Shown here: in pieces, positions 32,200 to 43,991 of the stretch
Layout: each line of letters opens with the position of its first letter
Numbering within the stretch: position 1 is the first letter of the stretch
Assembly (NCBI GenBank): GCA_002077065.1
Contig: NAJO01000005.1
Location: 310,001-374,000 of the forward strand
Direction: 5' to 3'
DNA: 64,000 nt
Source of the DNA: Cryoendolithus antarcticus
Lineage: Eukaryota; Ascomycota; Dothideomycetes; Cladosporiales; Cladosporiaceae
The notes under the pieces: generated by a model
Databases searched by the model: none
Told to the model about the DNA's origin: nothing
The model's input: the letters and a program-made list of their open reading frames with translations, nothing else
Translations under genes and position numbers: made by a program

Positions 32200-34710
32200 C
32201 TACACCTCCTCGATCTCCCCTTCCTCACTCCCACTCTGCAGCGCCACATCCTCCTTGGCATCAACTTCCATCGCCTCTGCAGCTTCAGCCTTGACCTCCG
32301 GCTCTCTGCTACGTCTCGATCGCTGCAGATACACGTCAGCACATATCTCATTTCCGACCACACGTGTAAATCGACTTACCTTTGACTCCCGCCTCCCCCC
32401 AGCACTCCCCTCGCTCTCCCTCCGCTTCCTCACACTGCCGACGCGACTACTACTACTTCCAGCGACCTCATCGTCACCGTAGTCTAACACTGGCACACGG
32501 CCACGATCCCTCGGATCAGCACGAGAAAGATAGCTCCGCTCGCGCTCGACTTCCCTATCCCTGCGTTCGCGATCATACCTATCGTCCCCAGCATACCCGC
32601 CGCGCCTCTCGTCCCTTCCGTCCCTGCGATCTCGTTCGCGTTCACGAGGAGGCGGCGTCAGCCCGAATGAAGGTTTACGGAACTGACGTTCGCGTGCTTC
32701 TTGGGCTTTGCGCCGGTCGGCTTCATAAGCATCTGGCTCCGGCGTGCGGGTCCTTGTGCGTCGGGAGCGGGAATGGGAGTCTACAGGCGGTGGAGGGGAA
32801 GCGTAGTAGTCGTGCGATCTGCGATGTCTGTCCCTTCGGTCGCGGTCAGAGGGGCGATATTCGCGATCGCGTTCCCGGTCGCGGTGAGTGTCGCGATCAC
32901 GGTGTTCGCGGTCCCGTTTCGCGCGGTCCCGCTCAGCGTCTTCGGCTTTCTCTTGCAAGCGGCGAATGTGTTTCGAGAACGCTGCACGGCGGGCTGGATC
33001 GTCAAGGGTGAGGTATTCGGGGTAAGAGGCTAGGCGCGGCGCGACGAGGTCGAAAGTATCGCCTATGAGGACTGGAGGGTCGAGGTGTTTCAGCACTGAG
33101 CGCAGTGCATCGATGGCTTTCCGTTGGCTGCGTTCAGCGAGCGCTTTGTCCTCCTCCACGCGCTTGAGGATCTTGTCCATGAGTCTGTCGTGCACGAGCT
33201 TCATGTCCTGGCTTGTCCAGCGAGAAGCGCGAGGATCGCGGTGCATGACTTCGGAGAAGAGCTCGAGGGTTGTAGCAGGGGTCATCTCGTAGCGCTGGTC
33301 GTCCAGGATGTCTAGTGCGTCGCTACGCTTCGAGCGGACTTTCCGTTCCTCGTCTTCGACAGTATCCCAGAAGAGGTCCATGGGCGAGGAGCCCTCGGTG
33401 CCTAACAAGTTGCTGTATCGCTCGTCGTGCTCAACGAAAGGTAGGAAGTCGTGCCACTTACTGCCAGCCCCAAAGGATCCCTCAGCCAGCTTCTCCTGCA
33501 GCAGTACTTTGAAGGCATCTCTAGCTTGGCGATCACGGGTTCGCTGCGACGACTTGTCTTCTTGCTTGGTCACGTTGATATCGCGCTCGAGGCGTTTGAG
33601 GTGCTGCTCGAATGCAAGCAAGACGTCAACCTTGTGCAGCGTGCGAAGGGAGGCTTCGTGTACGAACCGCTCATTCTCCATAATGGCTTGTTGAGCCACG
33701 GCCCATTTCGCGTGAGGATCTATGACAACGTCGCGGAGTAAGGATTCGAGATCGTCGATTGCTTTGTGGCGGGCGGTGGTCTCGGACTCGGCATGCTGCT
33801 TTTTCAGCTCGAGAACATACTCATGGAAGAGCTGCTTACGTTCATCCTCATCACCAGCGGTGCGGAATACGGCTTCCCGCTCGATCATCGGCCTGGCGGT
33901 CTTCCAGCGCGTGTAGTGCCTGATCTCGTCGTGAGTTTTGAGCATGTCCCGGAAGTCATCTCGCAACTTAGCTCGTCGCTCCTTCTCCCTGCTCTTCTCC
34001 TCGACGCGCTGCTCGACGCAGTAGTCTTCGAAGGCTTGCTTGCGCTCCTTAGGGTCTTTCAGCGCGCGGTACTCTCGTTCCTTAATTACGAGGCGCAAAG
34101 CGTCAGTCCATGGCGTGTCATATTTGATGTTGTGCTTGCGGAGAAGCTTGTAGAAGGCTTCTTTCGCTTGCTCTTGGGTGGCATACTCGGGCTCATCTTG
34201 CTTGGCTGGCATTGCGCCGCGGAAGCCACCACCACCACCACCACCTTGCCCCTCCCATGGCTTTGACCCTCCACCTCGCCCACCCTCATAGCCTCCTCGG
34301 TCGGGAAAGCCATTCTCTCGGTCGTCTCTCCTGTCGAAACGTCTCGGCGCAGCATCAAAGTTACGATCCGGCCCTCCAGCAGCAAAGCCAGCAGGCGCAG
34401 CAACAAGCTGGGAAGCCTGCGGATTGATAGGCGCAGGCGGCAGCACCCAGCTCGTCTCGCGCGTGCCCTTTTTGTAGTAATACGTCCGGCCATCAGCGGC
34501 CTTCGCGCTCGCCCAGCCCGCGGCAACATGCTCCGGCGAAAGCTGTGCTGCTGCTGCTGCTGCAGGCGCGGAAGGCGCGACTGGAGCAGCTACAGGCGTT
34601 GCGCCGCCATTCATCTCGGCCGGCTTCTCCCATACTGTCTGTCGCGTGACGGCATTGTAGTAATACGACTTGCCCTCGCCCGTCTTCGCCTCGCGCCAGT
34701 CGCTGCTCAT
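32200..34710 (-). CDS. PRP40: Pre-mRNA splicing factor Prp40 (U1 snRNP)
   Basis: Exons 34710-32380 and 32322-32200 give 817 residues. Two WW domains lie at the N-terminus (DWREAKTGEGKSYYYNAVT..VWEKP; AGWASAKAADGRTYYYKKGT..SWVLP), followed by a Gly-rich spacer, then several FF domains from about residue 165 (AKEAFYKLLRKHNIKYDTPW, KAIDDLESLLRDV, RDAFKVLLQEKL, KAIDALRSVLKHL). The tail is rich in Arg, Asp and Ser (RD/RS-like) and ends acidic. Prp40 bridges the 5' splice site complex and the branch-point complex. The 57 bp intron (32323-32379; GTAAGT..CTGCAG, branch CTGAC) has length 3n and no stop, so retention would simply add 19 residues (836 total). Divergent from the G-patch gene. Confidence 0.92.
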   Translation of the reverse strand: MSSDWREAKTGEGKSYYYNAVTRQTVWEKPAEMNGGATPVAAPVAPSAPAAAAAAQLSPEHVAAGWASAKAADGRTYYYKKGTRETSWVLPPAPINPQASQLVAAPAGFAAGGPDRNFDAAPRRFDRRDDRENGFPDRGGYEGGRGGGSKPWEGQGGGGGGGFRGAMPAKQDEPEYATQEQAKEAFYKLLRKHNIKYDTPWTDALRLVIKEREYRALKDPKERKQAFEDYCVEQRVEEKSREKERRAKLRDDFRDMLKTHDEIRHYTRWKTARPMIEREAVFRTAGDEDERKQLFHEYVLELKKQHAESETTARHKAIDDLESLLRDVVIDPHAKWAVAQQAIMENERFVHEASLRTLHKVDVLLAFEQHLKRLERDINVTKQEDKSSQRTRDRQARDAFKVLLQEKLAEGSFGAGSKWHDFLPFVEHDERYSNLLGTEGSSPMDLFWDTVEDEERKVRSKRSDALDILDDQRYEMTPATTLELFSEVMHRDPRASRWTSQDMKLVHDRLMDKILKRVEEDKALAERSQRKAIDALRSVLKHLDPPVLIGDTFDLVAPRLASYPEYLTLDDPARRAAFSKHIRRLQEKAEDAERDRAKRDREHRDRDTHRDRERDREYRPSDRDRRDRHRRSHDYYASPPPPVDSHSRSRRTRTRTPEPDAYEADRRKAQEARERQFRKPSFGLTPPPRERERDRRDGRDERRGGYAGDDRYDRERRDREVERERSYLSRADPRDRGRVPVLDYGDDEVAGSSSSRVGSVRKRRESEGSAGGRRESKVSRFTRVVGNEICADVYLQRSRRSREPEVKAEAAEAMEVDAKEDVALQSGSEEGEIEEV

Positions 34711-35074
34711 CGTTGCAGCTGTGTGTGCGCACGATGGTGCGGCGAGATTGGCAAATGCGCGATGCTATCCCTGCTAGCAATTAATGTTGTAGGGCTGGAG
34801 CTTCATGTGCATGAGAAAGCTCCTCCGGTCGGCGCTCGGAGTTGACGAGCCTTGGCAGAGCAGCTTCGACATGTCCTCGTGAAAGCGAAGAGCACTCTTC
34901 GTGTATGTGCAGACATAGGCGGAGTTATCCAGCGTGCTCTGCGATACCAGCTCGTACATGTAAGCTCTATGAGTCTCCATCTGCCCTAGCTAGTGAGTCT
35001 CCTCTCCCCTCTCCGTCCAGGTCACAGACAATCTCAAAACATCCACTGTTCGCCTTCCAGACAGCAACTAAGCC
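34711..35074. promoter_or_regulatory. Divergent promoter of PRP40 and the G-patch gene
   Basis: Only 364 bp separate the two starts, so both promoters and leaders must lie here. A CT-rich block (about 35002-35022) precedes the + strand gene. No specific factor site is claimed. Confidence 0.45.
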
Positions 35075-37249
35075 ATGTCCTCCAAGCGCTCCCGGGCCGC
35101 CTTCGAATCCGATGGCCCGCCTCAACACGCCCCTTTTGCCCTCTATGGCACACCGTTACCCGCCTTTGACCCGGAAGTAAGAGATGATGGAAGTTATGTT
35201 CCGATGTGGAAGCAGGAAGTAACCGATGAGCGGGGGAGGAAGAGACTGCATGGCGCATTCACGGGAGGATTCAGTGCTGGGTGAGTTCGCCTGAGCAATC
35301 ATGGGAGTTGGGGGGGCCGAGTGCTGACGGGAGGATATAGGTACTACAACACCGTCGGCTCGAAGGAGGGTTGGGCGCCTGCTTCGTTTGTGTCCTCGCG
35401 ATCTAATCGTGCAACGAAGAGCAAAGTGAAAGATGGCGCTAGCCAGCGGGTTGAGGACTTCATGGACGAGGAGGACCTAGCTGAACGATCCGAAGCACAA
35501 CAGATTGGCACGCAAGGAGATTTCGCTGGGCTGGGAGGTAGCGATGGAAATGGTGCAGGCAAGGGCATGTTCGCCGACTTATTCCGAAGCACCGGCGAGA
35601 CGATCGGTGTCAAGCTCTTGAAGCAGATGGGCTGGCGGGAAGGTCAGGGCGTGGGCCCGAAGGTCAGGAGACGGGCTGAGGGTGACAAGACGGGAGAGCA
35701 GCATCTTTTCGCACCGGAGAACACGGATATGGTGAAGCTGGTGAAGAAGACTGATCGGAAGGGCTTGGGTTTCGCGGTTGATAGCAGTCTGGCCGACTTT
35801 ACTGGCAAGGCTGCGGCATCAGACGACGAGGAGAACGATGCAGATGCACGTATACTGTCTGCCAATCGATCGAAACTTCTTGCTAAGCCCAGAGTCAAGC
35901 TCAAGAAGTCTGCGATTGGCATGGGTGTGCTCAATGATACTGGCTCGGATGACGAGGACCCATACGCCATTGGACCACAGATCAACTACAGTCGTGTGAT
36001 CGGTGGAGACAAGAAGAAACGGAAAGGCGGACTCGTTACGGCTTCCACAGTACAAAAGCCACCTGCCGCTAGTAAGAAGGCCATACAGTCGAGCACGCCC
36101 AGCCTTCAAGGCTTCCGGCGCTGTCATGACGGCCGCCTCCCTCTGGACGGCTTTGTACTTTCCATGCAACGACTCGAAGTCACGGAGTCCAAGTACCCTC
36201 CCCCTGTCGTGCCACTGGACTGGAAGTCCCGTCGCGCAACGAAGTTCGACACATCGGCAACGACCTTCACCTCTACCGCCGATGTGGCCAAGTCATCAAC
36301 CCTGAATCCCTCTTCACGCGCTGCTCTTCTTGGCGAAGCGACACTGCCCGGCAAATCAGTCTTCGACTTCCTCTCCACCTCAGCGCGCGACCGGCTGGTC
36401 TCAGCGAGCGGGAAGACAAATCTCCCGCAAGCCAAAGGCGAGCACGGCCCTGTCGACGCTTCCTCCGCGCCAGCCCAGAAGTCGCTATGGGATCTCGTGC
36501 CGCCCCTAGACGTAGACACAGCATCCGCCGCTCTCGCGCGAGGCAAGACAGGCTGGCTCCCCTACGCCGAAGATCCACCGAAACGAGACCGCTACACAGC
36601 ATTCCTCTCCCTTCGTGCCGGCCAACAAGATCCTCCGATTCTCCCTGCCAGATCGCCCGGTGTGACTACAGAAGCCTGGGCCCAAGAGCTACGCGAGTTC
36701 GCGCAAGCAGCCGAAGTCTTCAAACCCATCTCTGGCCTGATGGCCACGCGCTTTGCAGCCTCTACCTCCGCGCCAGCACTGGCCTCAGACGCCCCAGACC
36801 CCACACCCGCACCGACGAAAGTCCTCAGCGCTGCTGAAGAAGCGGCAAAGGCGGGGATGTATGGGCCGTTGACGAGGAAGACGTACGCTTTCTACCCCAC
36901 CCGGCTTCTCTGCAAGCGATTCAATGTTCCCGCGCCTACCGTGGTAGATCCAAGTACTGCGGATGCTGCAGAAGAGAGGAAGAGTATGAAGGACTTGGTC
37001 AATGTGAGGGAGATGGAGAGGATGATGGGAGCTGCTAGTGCGAGTGCGGGGAGTGGAGTTAAAATGAAGTCGTTTGCTAGCGCGGGGACTGAGGAAGGCG
37101 ATGGTGGTGAGAGCGTCAACAAGCCTGTCGCAGCAGACGCAGAGGCAACTGACGGGCATGCGAGGGTAGATGTCGAGGTCAATGAGGCGCTTGAGGGGAT
37201 GAGACCGGAGAGGGAGGTCTACAAGAGTATATTCGGCGACGAGGGATGA
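35075..37249 (+). CDS. G-patch protein, GPATCH1-like (spliceosome-associated)
   Basis: Exons 35075-35280 and 35341-37249 (60 bp intron) give 704 residues. The N-terminus carries the block typical of the GPATCH1 family ([20 protein letters not shown], then [20 protein letters not shown] across the intron). A G-patch follows at about 150-185 ([20 protein letters not shown]). The remainder is low-complexity with acidic segments and a conserved-looking end ([32 protein letters not shown]). G-patch proteins activate DEAH helicases; GPATCH1 is found in the catalytic spliceosome. The role here is inferred from family membership. Confidence 0.85.
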
Positions 37250-38569
<1,320 letters not shown>

Positions 38570-39384
38570 ATGCTGTCTTGAGCGCAGGCCGGCCGAGCAA
38601 GAGGATAACGTGCACACACTCCGCGCTTCAGCTAAAGAAGGGTGCGCGAGCCTGGCGTGCAGAGATTACTAGACAACACACGACACGAAGGCAGCAAGCA
38701 GATTGCAAATGATGGAGACAGTACGGCGGAGATTGGGTGGATAGAGTGAAGTGGAAGCGGGTCTTACAGCAGGTTGTATGCTACGGTGCGACACAAGGCA
38801 GCACTTCTGGGTCTTCCCCGATCTCCCGTCCGTGTCTTATGATCACATTTTCCATGTACAAAACTAAGTCACCGAGTGTACTTCGACTTAGATCTAGGCG
38901 CTGATCTCTCGCTGATCGCGAATGTCCGGCCTTTATGTGGTGTGGCTGTGGTCTCGTGAGCCGTTGCCGTACTTTTACAAAACGTAGGTGTACATGTAAG
39001 ACTTCATCTTGTCATAGACAGTCACCGCACCCGCGACACAATCACGTTGCGTGGAGGCATTCCGGAGATTGAATTAAAGTCGCCGGGAGCTTTATGCCGT
39101 CTCATCATGCTACGTTCATGCGTCTACAATACTATCCGTTGATGCCGCTATGTAGTCAAGCACAACGCTGCACTCGCCCATGTACGAGAAGGAAGCCATC
39201 CTGTCCGCACATGCAGATGCATCCGCCCCGCTGCCGTTAATGCTCGCCGCTTCTTCTCCTCTATCGTTACACAAAGCCCCTTGCCGTGAATCAGCACTCC
39301 GGCCCCTAGTCATGATTCCCTCACCACCACTGCGAGGTCTCGCTCTCCTACTCTACGCTTTGCACAACCTTCCCGATCAGATTC
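38570..39384. other. Intergenic region between convergent genes
   Basis: 3' flanks of ARF1 and KIN1. Short open frames only. Confidence 0.4.
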
Positions 39385-42300
39385 CTACAACCTCAACTCC
39401 CCCAATATCCTCTCAGCCATATTCTTATACCGCCACGTCCCCCCATCGACTTTCTTGAACTGAATGCCATGCAAACTCAACAGCGGAACCTTCACAAGCA
39501 GCACCTCGAACTTCAACGGCACCATCGAAGCGCCGAAGTCACTTTGAACATGCGTTGTCGTCTCGCCCGCAGCCCGCTGCGAGGACGTCTGCTTGTTATA
39601 TGCAGTGGAAGGGTGGGCGGGGTTGTCGTCATCCGAGATCTCGTCTTCGGTCGTGTAGCTATGGTCGCGAGGGTTGCTTTTGGAGACTGTGCGTTGGGGC
39701 GTGGAAGTGGAGCGGAAGTCGTCGCGCTCGGCGTCGCGGCGGAAACCGCCAAAGGAGATTTTACGGCGGTGCGTTTGCGGCTCGGGGCTCGAGGGCGCGG
39801 CTCCACTAAGCGCCTGACCATCTGCAGGTCTGTTCGCGACGTCCACGCTAGGAACGTGACGGCATGCGAAGCCACCGCGGATCTCTTTGTACTCTACGCC
39901 TAGTTGACGGAGCACGCGGATGATGTCTGCGCGGATGATTGGCAGAGGGCGGGAGGAGGTCGTAGAGACGGAGAAGAGGCCTTTGAGATAGACTGGCTTC
40001 ATTTCTGTTTGCGAGACTTCGGCTTCGGCCTCGGCTTCGCGGGACTTGATCTCCTCTTCCGTCTCTTCGCGGACGTCTGAGGTGCGGCCACCGTCGCGGC
40101 GAGTCCTGCGCATTTGCATGCTCTCTTTGCGGGAGTGGCCGAGAGACTTGGTGCGGGAGGTCTTTGGTGGTGGCGTGGGTCGTGATTCGATGTCGGAAGT
40201 GGGATGTTCGGGGCGGACTCCTTGTTCTAAGATTTCTTTGCGGCCGTCATACGAGGGCTGCGAGCTCGCGGGAGGGCGCATGGGCCCGCCTTCTGAGACG
40301 CCTCGGCGGGTCAGGCGGCGGCGGATGTCGCTTGAGTTGACGCTCACGCTGCGACCGAGTCCGCCTGTGCGCTTACGGTCTTGTGTACCATCAACTGCCG
40401 GACTTAGCGCGCCGGGAGGTGAGAGCATATCGGCTTGCTTCGACTCAGCGGATTCTGGCCTCAAGCCTGTTGTGCTCGAATCTCTAGTCCGGCGCATGGA
40501 GAAGCTCTTTTTGGGTGTCTCACTGGGTGCGTAGACTGCGAGTGAAGGAGGTGGGTGGCTGCGATCTGGCCTCTCGCGCATAGGCTCAGTCGGCTCCTTG
40601 CTCCTTCTGGTACTAAAGCGACGCAGCAGTCCGACCGCGGCGCTCTCGCGTCTCACTGGCTGAGGTGCCTGCTGCTGCTGGTCTGCCATCGGCTCTACTA
40701 TAGCCGGATTGGTGGGTGAAGGAGCAGCATTGATGTTAACGTTCTTCATCCCTTCAGTGACCTCGTCCTCGCCGTGCGTCCGCGCACGCGGTCTCGACCG
40801 TCCACCGCTCGGCTTCTCGCCCGCCATTTCGTGGGCGTGCGGGTTCGTGTACGCGGCTTGTGGTGCTGAGGGCAGACCCAAGACTTCTAGTGGATTACTG
40901 CCAGGCATCGTCGGCATCTCAAGTGCACCTGGGTTCTTCTCCTTCATCTCGCGCTCGCGCTTCTCTTGTACGAGATAGTACACCGAGATCAGCGGGTCAA
41001 AGGCATTCGTGGGATCGGTCCCAACCTGCACCGCCTCGGTTGATGGTGTGTTGAGGGTGTCTCGGCTTGTCGTTGAGTTTCTTCTCTTGTAGAAGTCGAA
41101 TACGCCACGCTTCCTCTCCAGCTCTGGAGTCTGCTGCACAGATTTACGCTCAGCGCTTCTTACAGCTCGTTGATAATCTTCTGACTCGAGCACCTTGGTC
41201 AATCGCGTCGTGATAGACTCAGCGCTTCCAAAGTCGAAGCCTGTCATCTTGTCGACGATAGTCGGATCAAGAGGTAGCTGCAAAGCCCTTCTCTGCGGTA
41301 AGTGGTTCTCTGCCGGTCCTGAGAAGCCTTTGAGCATCCAGGGGTGCGTCAAGATCTCGGATAGAGTTGCCCGCTGCTGAGGATCCGTGTTCAGCATCCG
41401 TGCTATCAGATTCTTGCACTCGGGTGTCAGCCATGGTGGGTACTCGACTATGCCTTTTTTTATCTTCGCATGTAGCTGAGGCATGCTTTGATCGTCGAAA
41501 GGCACCTTGCCGCACACCAAGACGTACAGCACGATGCCGAAACTCCAGATGTCGACTTCGGGTCCCGTGTATGCTTTCGCCTGCAAAAGCTCGGGAGCTG
41601 CGAAGTACAAGCTGCCGCAGAAAGTCTTCAAGTGGCTTCGGGGGCTGAACAGATTCGACAGTCCGAAGTCAATGATCTTGATATCACCCGTCTTGCTAAT
41701 CAGGATGTTCTCGATCTTCAAGTCGCGATGGACAATGCTGTTGCGATGGCAGTAATCTAAAGCACTCGCAATTTGTCGGCCAAACTTGCGCGCTTGCTTC
41801 TCCTTCAGTCGACCGTGGCTGATGATGTAGTCCAGCATCTGGCCGCCATTCACATATTCGAACAGCATGTACCAGTGATAGTTCGTCCGTACCACGTCGC
41901 GCATGCCACAGATGTATGGATGATCCACCAATGTGACAATTGCAGCTTCTCTTGCTGTACGGACTTCCTTGCTGTGATCGGCTCGCTCACGCTCAGCCTG
42001 CGTGCGATGTTCCCCATCCGTCGACGCAATGGGTACGATCTTCACCGCAACTTGTTCGCCCGTCTCCTTGTTGCGTGCAAGCTTCACCTTGCCCATGCTA
42101 CCAGCACCTATCGTCTTGCCCAAGTCCCAATGTCCCGTCTGTGTGTCCACAGTGGTTCTTCTGCGAAGGTTCGTGGGGTTGGACGATCGGTTGTCAGGCA
42201 CGCTAGCGCCATTCGATGCAGGAGGGGCAGTCTGCGGCGCATTTGGATCATATCGCGACTGCGTTCGTGCGTGTCCCGAAGAGTTCCTCGAAGACTCGGT

Positions 42301-42684
42301 GCGTGCTGGCTGTTGCGTGCTTGTCGATCGGTCATATGACTCGCTTCTCCTCGAGCCTGACGGTGGCCTCGCCAAGTTGGTCTGCTCATAGTCATTCCGC
42401 GCAACAGTCGCCATGTTGCTTGGCATATTTCGAGATTGTGAATAGGAAGCCGGGGAGTGTGTCTGAGATGTGGATACCGCTCGACGTGGTGAGCTTGGAG
42501 CAGCGGAGCGGTGTGTGGTGCTCTGCGAACGATGAGGTGGGTTATAGTCCGCAGGGTCGTTATATGTCGAGGGAGGTGCACGATGCGAATAATCGTGCTC
42601 CGAGGGGTCAGTGTAGCTGGTGGGAGGATGGCGACGCGTTGAGGGGCTTCGAGGCAACGCGGGCGACTGTGCAGCAGCAGACAT
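39385..42684 (-). CDS. KIN1: Ser/Thr kinase Kin1/Kin2 (MARK/PAR-1 family)
   Basis: A single exon of 1099 residues. Residues 1-185 are Ser/Pro/Arg-rich. The kinase domain (about 186-450) has the Gly loop GAGSMGKV, catalytic Lys215 in VAVKIV, HRD at 319-321, DFG at 339-341 and activation-loop Thr354 in LKTFCGS, the site that upstream kinases phosphorylate in this family. A long disordered middle follows. The end is a KA1 domain (VPLKFEVLLVKVPLLSLHGI, ending AERILGELRL) that binds acidic membrane lipids and can inhibit the kinase. Kin1 kinases act in polarity, cytokinesis and exocytosis at the cell cortex. Length and layout match fungal Kin1. Confidence 0.93.
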   Translation of the reverse strand: MSAAAQSPALPRSPSTRRHPPTSYTDPSEHDYSHRAPPSTYNDPADYNPPHRSQSTTHRSAAPSSPRRAVSTSQTHSPASYSQSRNMPSNMATVARNDYEQTNLARPPSGSRRSESYDRSTSTQQPARTESSRNSSGHARTQSRYDPNAPQTAPPASNGASVPDNRSSNPTNLRRRTTVDTQTGHWDLGKTIGAGSMGKVKLARNKETGEQVAVKIVPIASTDGEHRTQAERERADHSKEVRTAREAAIVTLVDHPYICGMRDVVRTNYHWYMLFEYVNGGQMLDYIISHGRLKEKQARKFGRQIASALDYCHRNSIVHRDLKIENILISKTGDIKIIDFGLSNLFSPRSHLKTFCGSLYFAAPELLQAKAYTGPEVDIWSFGIVLYVLVCGKVPFDDQSMPQLHAKIKKGIVEYPPWLTPECKNLIARMLNTDPQQRATLSEILTHPWMLKGFSGPAENHLPQRRALQLPLDPTIVDKMTGFDFGSAESITTRLTKVLESEDYQRAVRSAERKSVQQTPELERKRGVFDFYKRRNSTTSRDTLNTPSTEAVQVGTDPTNAFDPLISVYYLVQEKREREMKEKNPGALEMPTMPGSNPLEVLGLPSAPQAAYTNPHAHEMAGEKPSGGRSRPRARTHGEDEVTEGMKNVNINAAPSPTNPAIVEPMADQQQQAPQPVRRESAAVGLLRRFSTRRSKEPTEPMRERPDRSHPPPSLAVYAPSETPKKSFSMRRTRDSSTTGLRPESAESKQADMLSPPGALSPAVDGTQDRKRTGGLGRSVSVNSSDIRRRLTRRGVSEGGPMRPPASSQPSYDGRKEILEQGVRPEHPTSDIESRPTPPPKTSRTKSLGHSRKESMQMRRTRRDGGRTSDVREETEEEIKSREAEAEAEVSQTEMKPVYLKGLFSVSTTSSRPLPIIRADIIRVLRQLGVEYKEIRGGFACRHVPSVDVANRPADGQALSGAAPSSPEPQTHRRKISFGGFRRDAERDDFRSTSTPQRTVSKSNPRDHSYTTEDEISDDDNPAHPSTAYNKQTSSQRAAGETTTHVQSDFGASMVPLKFEVLLVKVPLLSLHGIQFKKVDGGTWRYKNMAERILGELRL

Positions 42685-43991
42685 GGCTCCTCCGCTGCTT
42701 TCACCTGTGATCTTGGAAGCTCGGTGCTTTGTATGCGCAGGTCGAGGTGACGCAGTGTAGGCAAGACTGCGAAGCGGTGGCAGTCAACACCTTGACCTGG
42801 CGTCGCGCCCCGGACAGTCTATCGGACGGCGGGGATGCGGTGTAGTAGCATTGACGTTGCGGTGCTTTCGAATCGTGCGGGCTCCGTCGCAATGCAACAA
42901 CTGGGACAACTACCCTGACACTACAACAGACTTTCTTGCGAGATGTTGTGCTGTGAGGCTTGGTTGTGGCTCACCGAATGAGGCAGAAGTCGAGACAAGC
43001 GAAGTCAAAGGGGTGGGGGCGCAAGATGCGGTGTTCGGGATGATTCGAACGGCTAGACTTCTACCACCACGATCGAACGATGCACGTGGTGTCGCTCGAG
43101 ATACAGCAGTCATATATCTAATGCCTACTGCGGTATTTGGAGGTTCAGCATATCACCGTCGCACAAGGGGAGCACATCTCCGCTGTGATAGTGGATCGCA
43201 ATCATCACTGCCGCACGCAAGATTGGCGCACGCTATGGGACTCGGCCCGACCAGTGCCGAGAAGTGCGGTCTTCCTCCGTCTCCCCAGAAGTCTGAACGC
43301 TTTCGTGCTGTGTTGCTCTGTTTATGAGAGACTCGAACCTCGAGTGAAGGTACTTATGACGAGTCTGCTCTCTCCTGCTGGTATCGAGTGACAGATGAAT
43401 CATGACGATTGCACTCCTAGTACCAAGGAAGCGTCCTGACTTTTGGAATAGCGGAGGTACTATCTACAACTCTATCGTAACATACACGTTGCATGCCCTT
43501 ATGAAATACGAGAGGCACACATGGGCTCCCAACGGTCCTGCAACACGTCGCGCGCTCACATTTCGCGACGGTCAGACCTCCCTGCCTCAAGGCGCGCATG
43601 AGACGAGAGGGAACACAGCTTCCCGACGGTGGACAGAGATGAAGTAGGCAAACTTGCAGAACGGCTTAGTCACGCACAAGGCAACTCGTGCATCAGTCGA
43701 GAGATCAACAGGCAGCACTCCGCCAGGTCACGAGTCCGCCATTCGCAGCTGGCGAGTCGAGCGCCTGAGCACAGCCCCACGGTTCGAGGGACAGTCGACC
43801 ACCCTCGTTTATTTTATGCAGAGCTCGCAGAGCGGCGCAGCTGCATGCTTTAGCTTGTCTGCTGCGGGAGATGTGACTCGAGCATTGCCTCATTACCAGA
43901 TTACTGAGGCCGCCCAGTTTGGATGACATCTTGCATAGGCACGCAAAGATGAGTGCGTTATGCTGCTTTCCTTTGTTTCCTTTCCAGCAAT
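42685..43991. other. Long intergenic region between divergent genes
   Basis: About 1.3 kb between the KIN1 start (-) and the start of the repeat protein (+). Several unrelated open frames overlap here with no domain or splice support. A tRNA-like T-loop string near 43045 did not fold. Long leaders with upstream ORFs are possible. Confidence 0.35.

Noticed and set aside
43030..43090. tRNA T-loop-like string (TGATTCGAAC) near 43045
   Set aside because: Neither a T stem nor an anticodon arm can be paired around it on the minus strand.
43320..43360. Another T-loop-like string (ACTCGAACCT)
   Set aside because: The stem has mismatches and no other tRNA arm is found.
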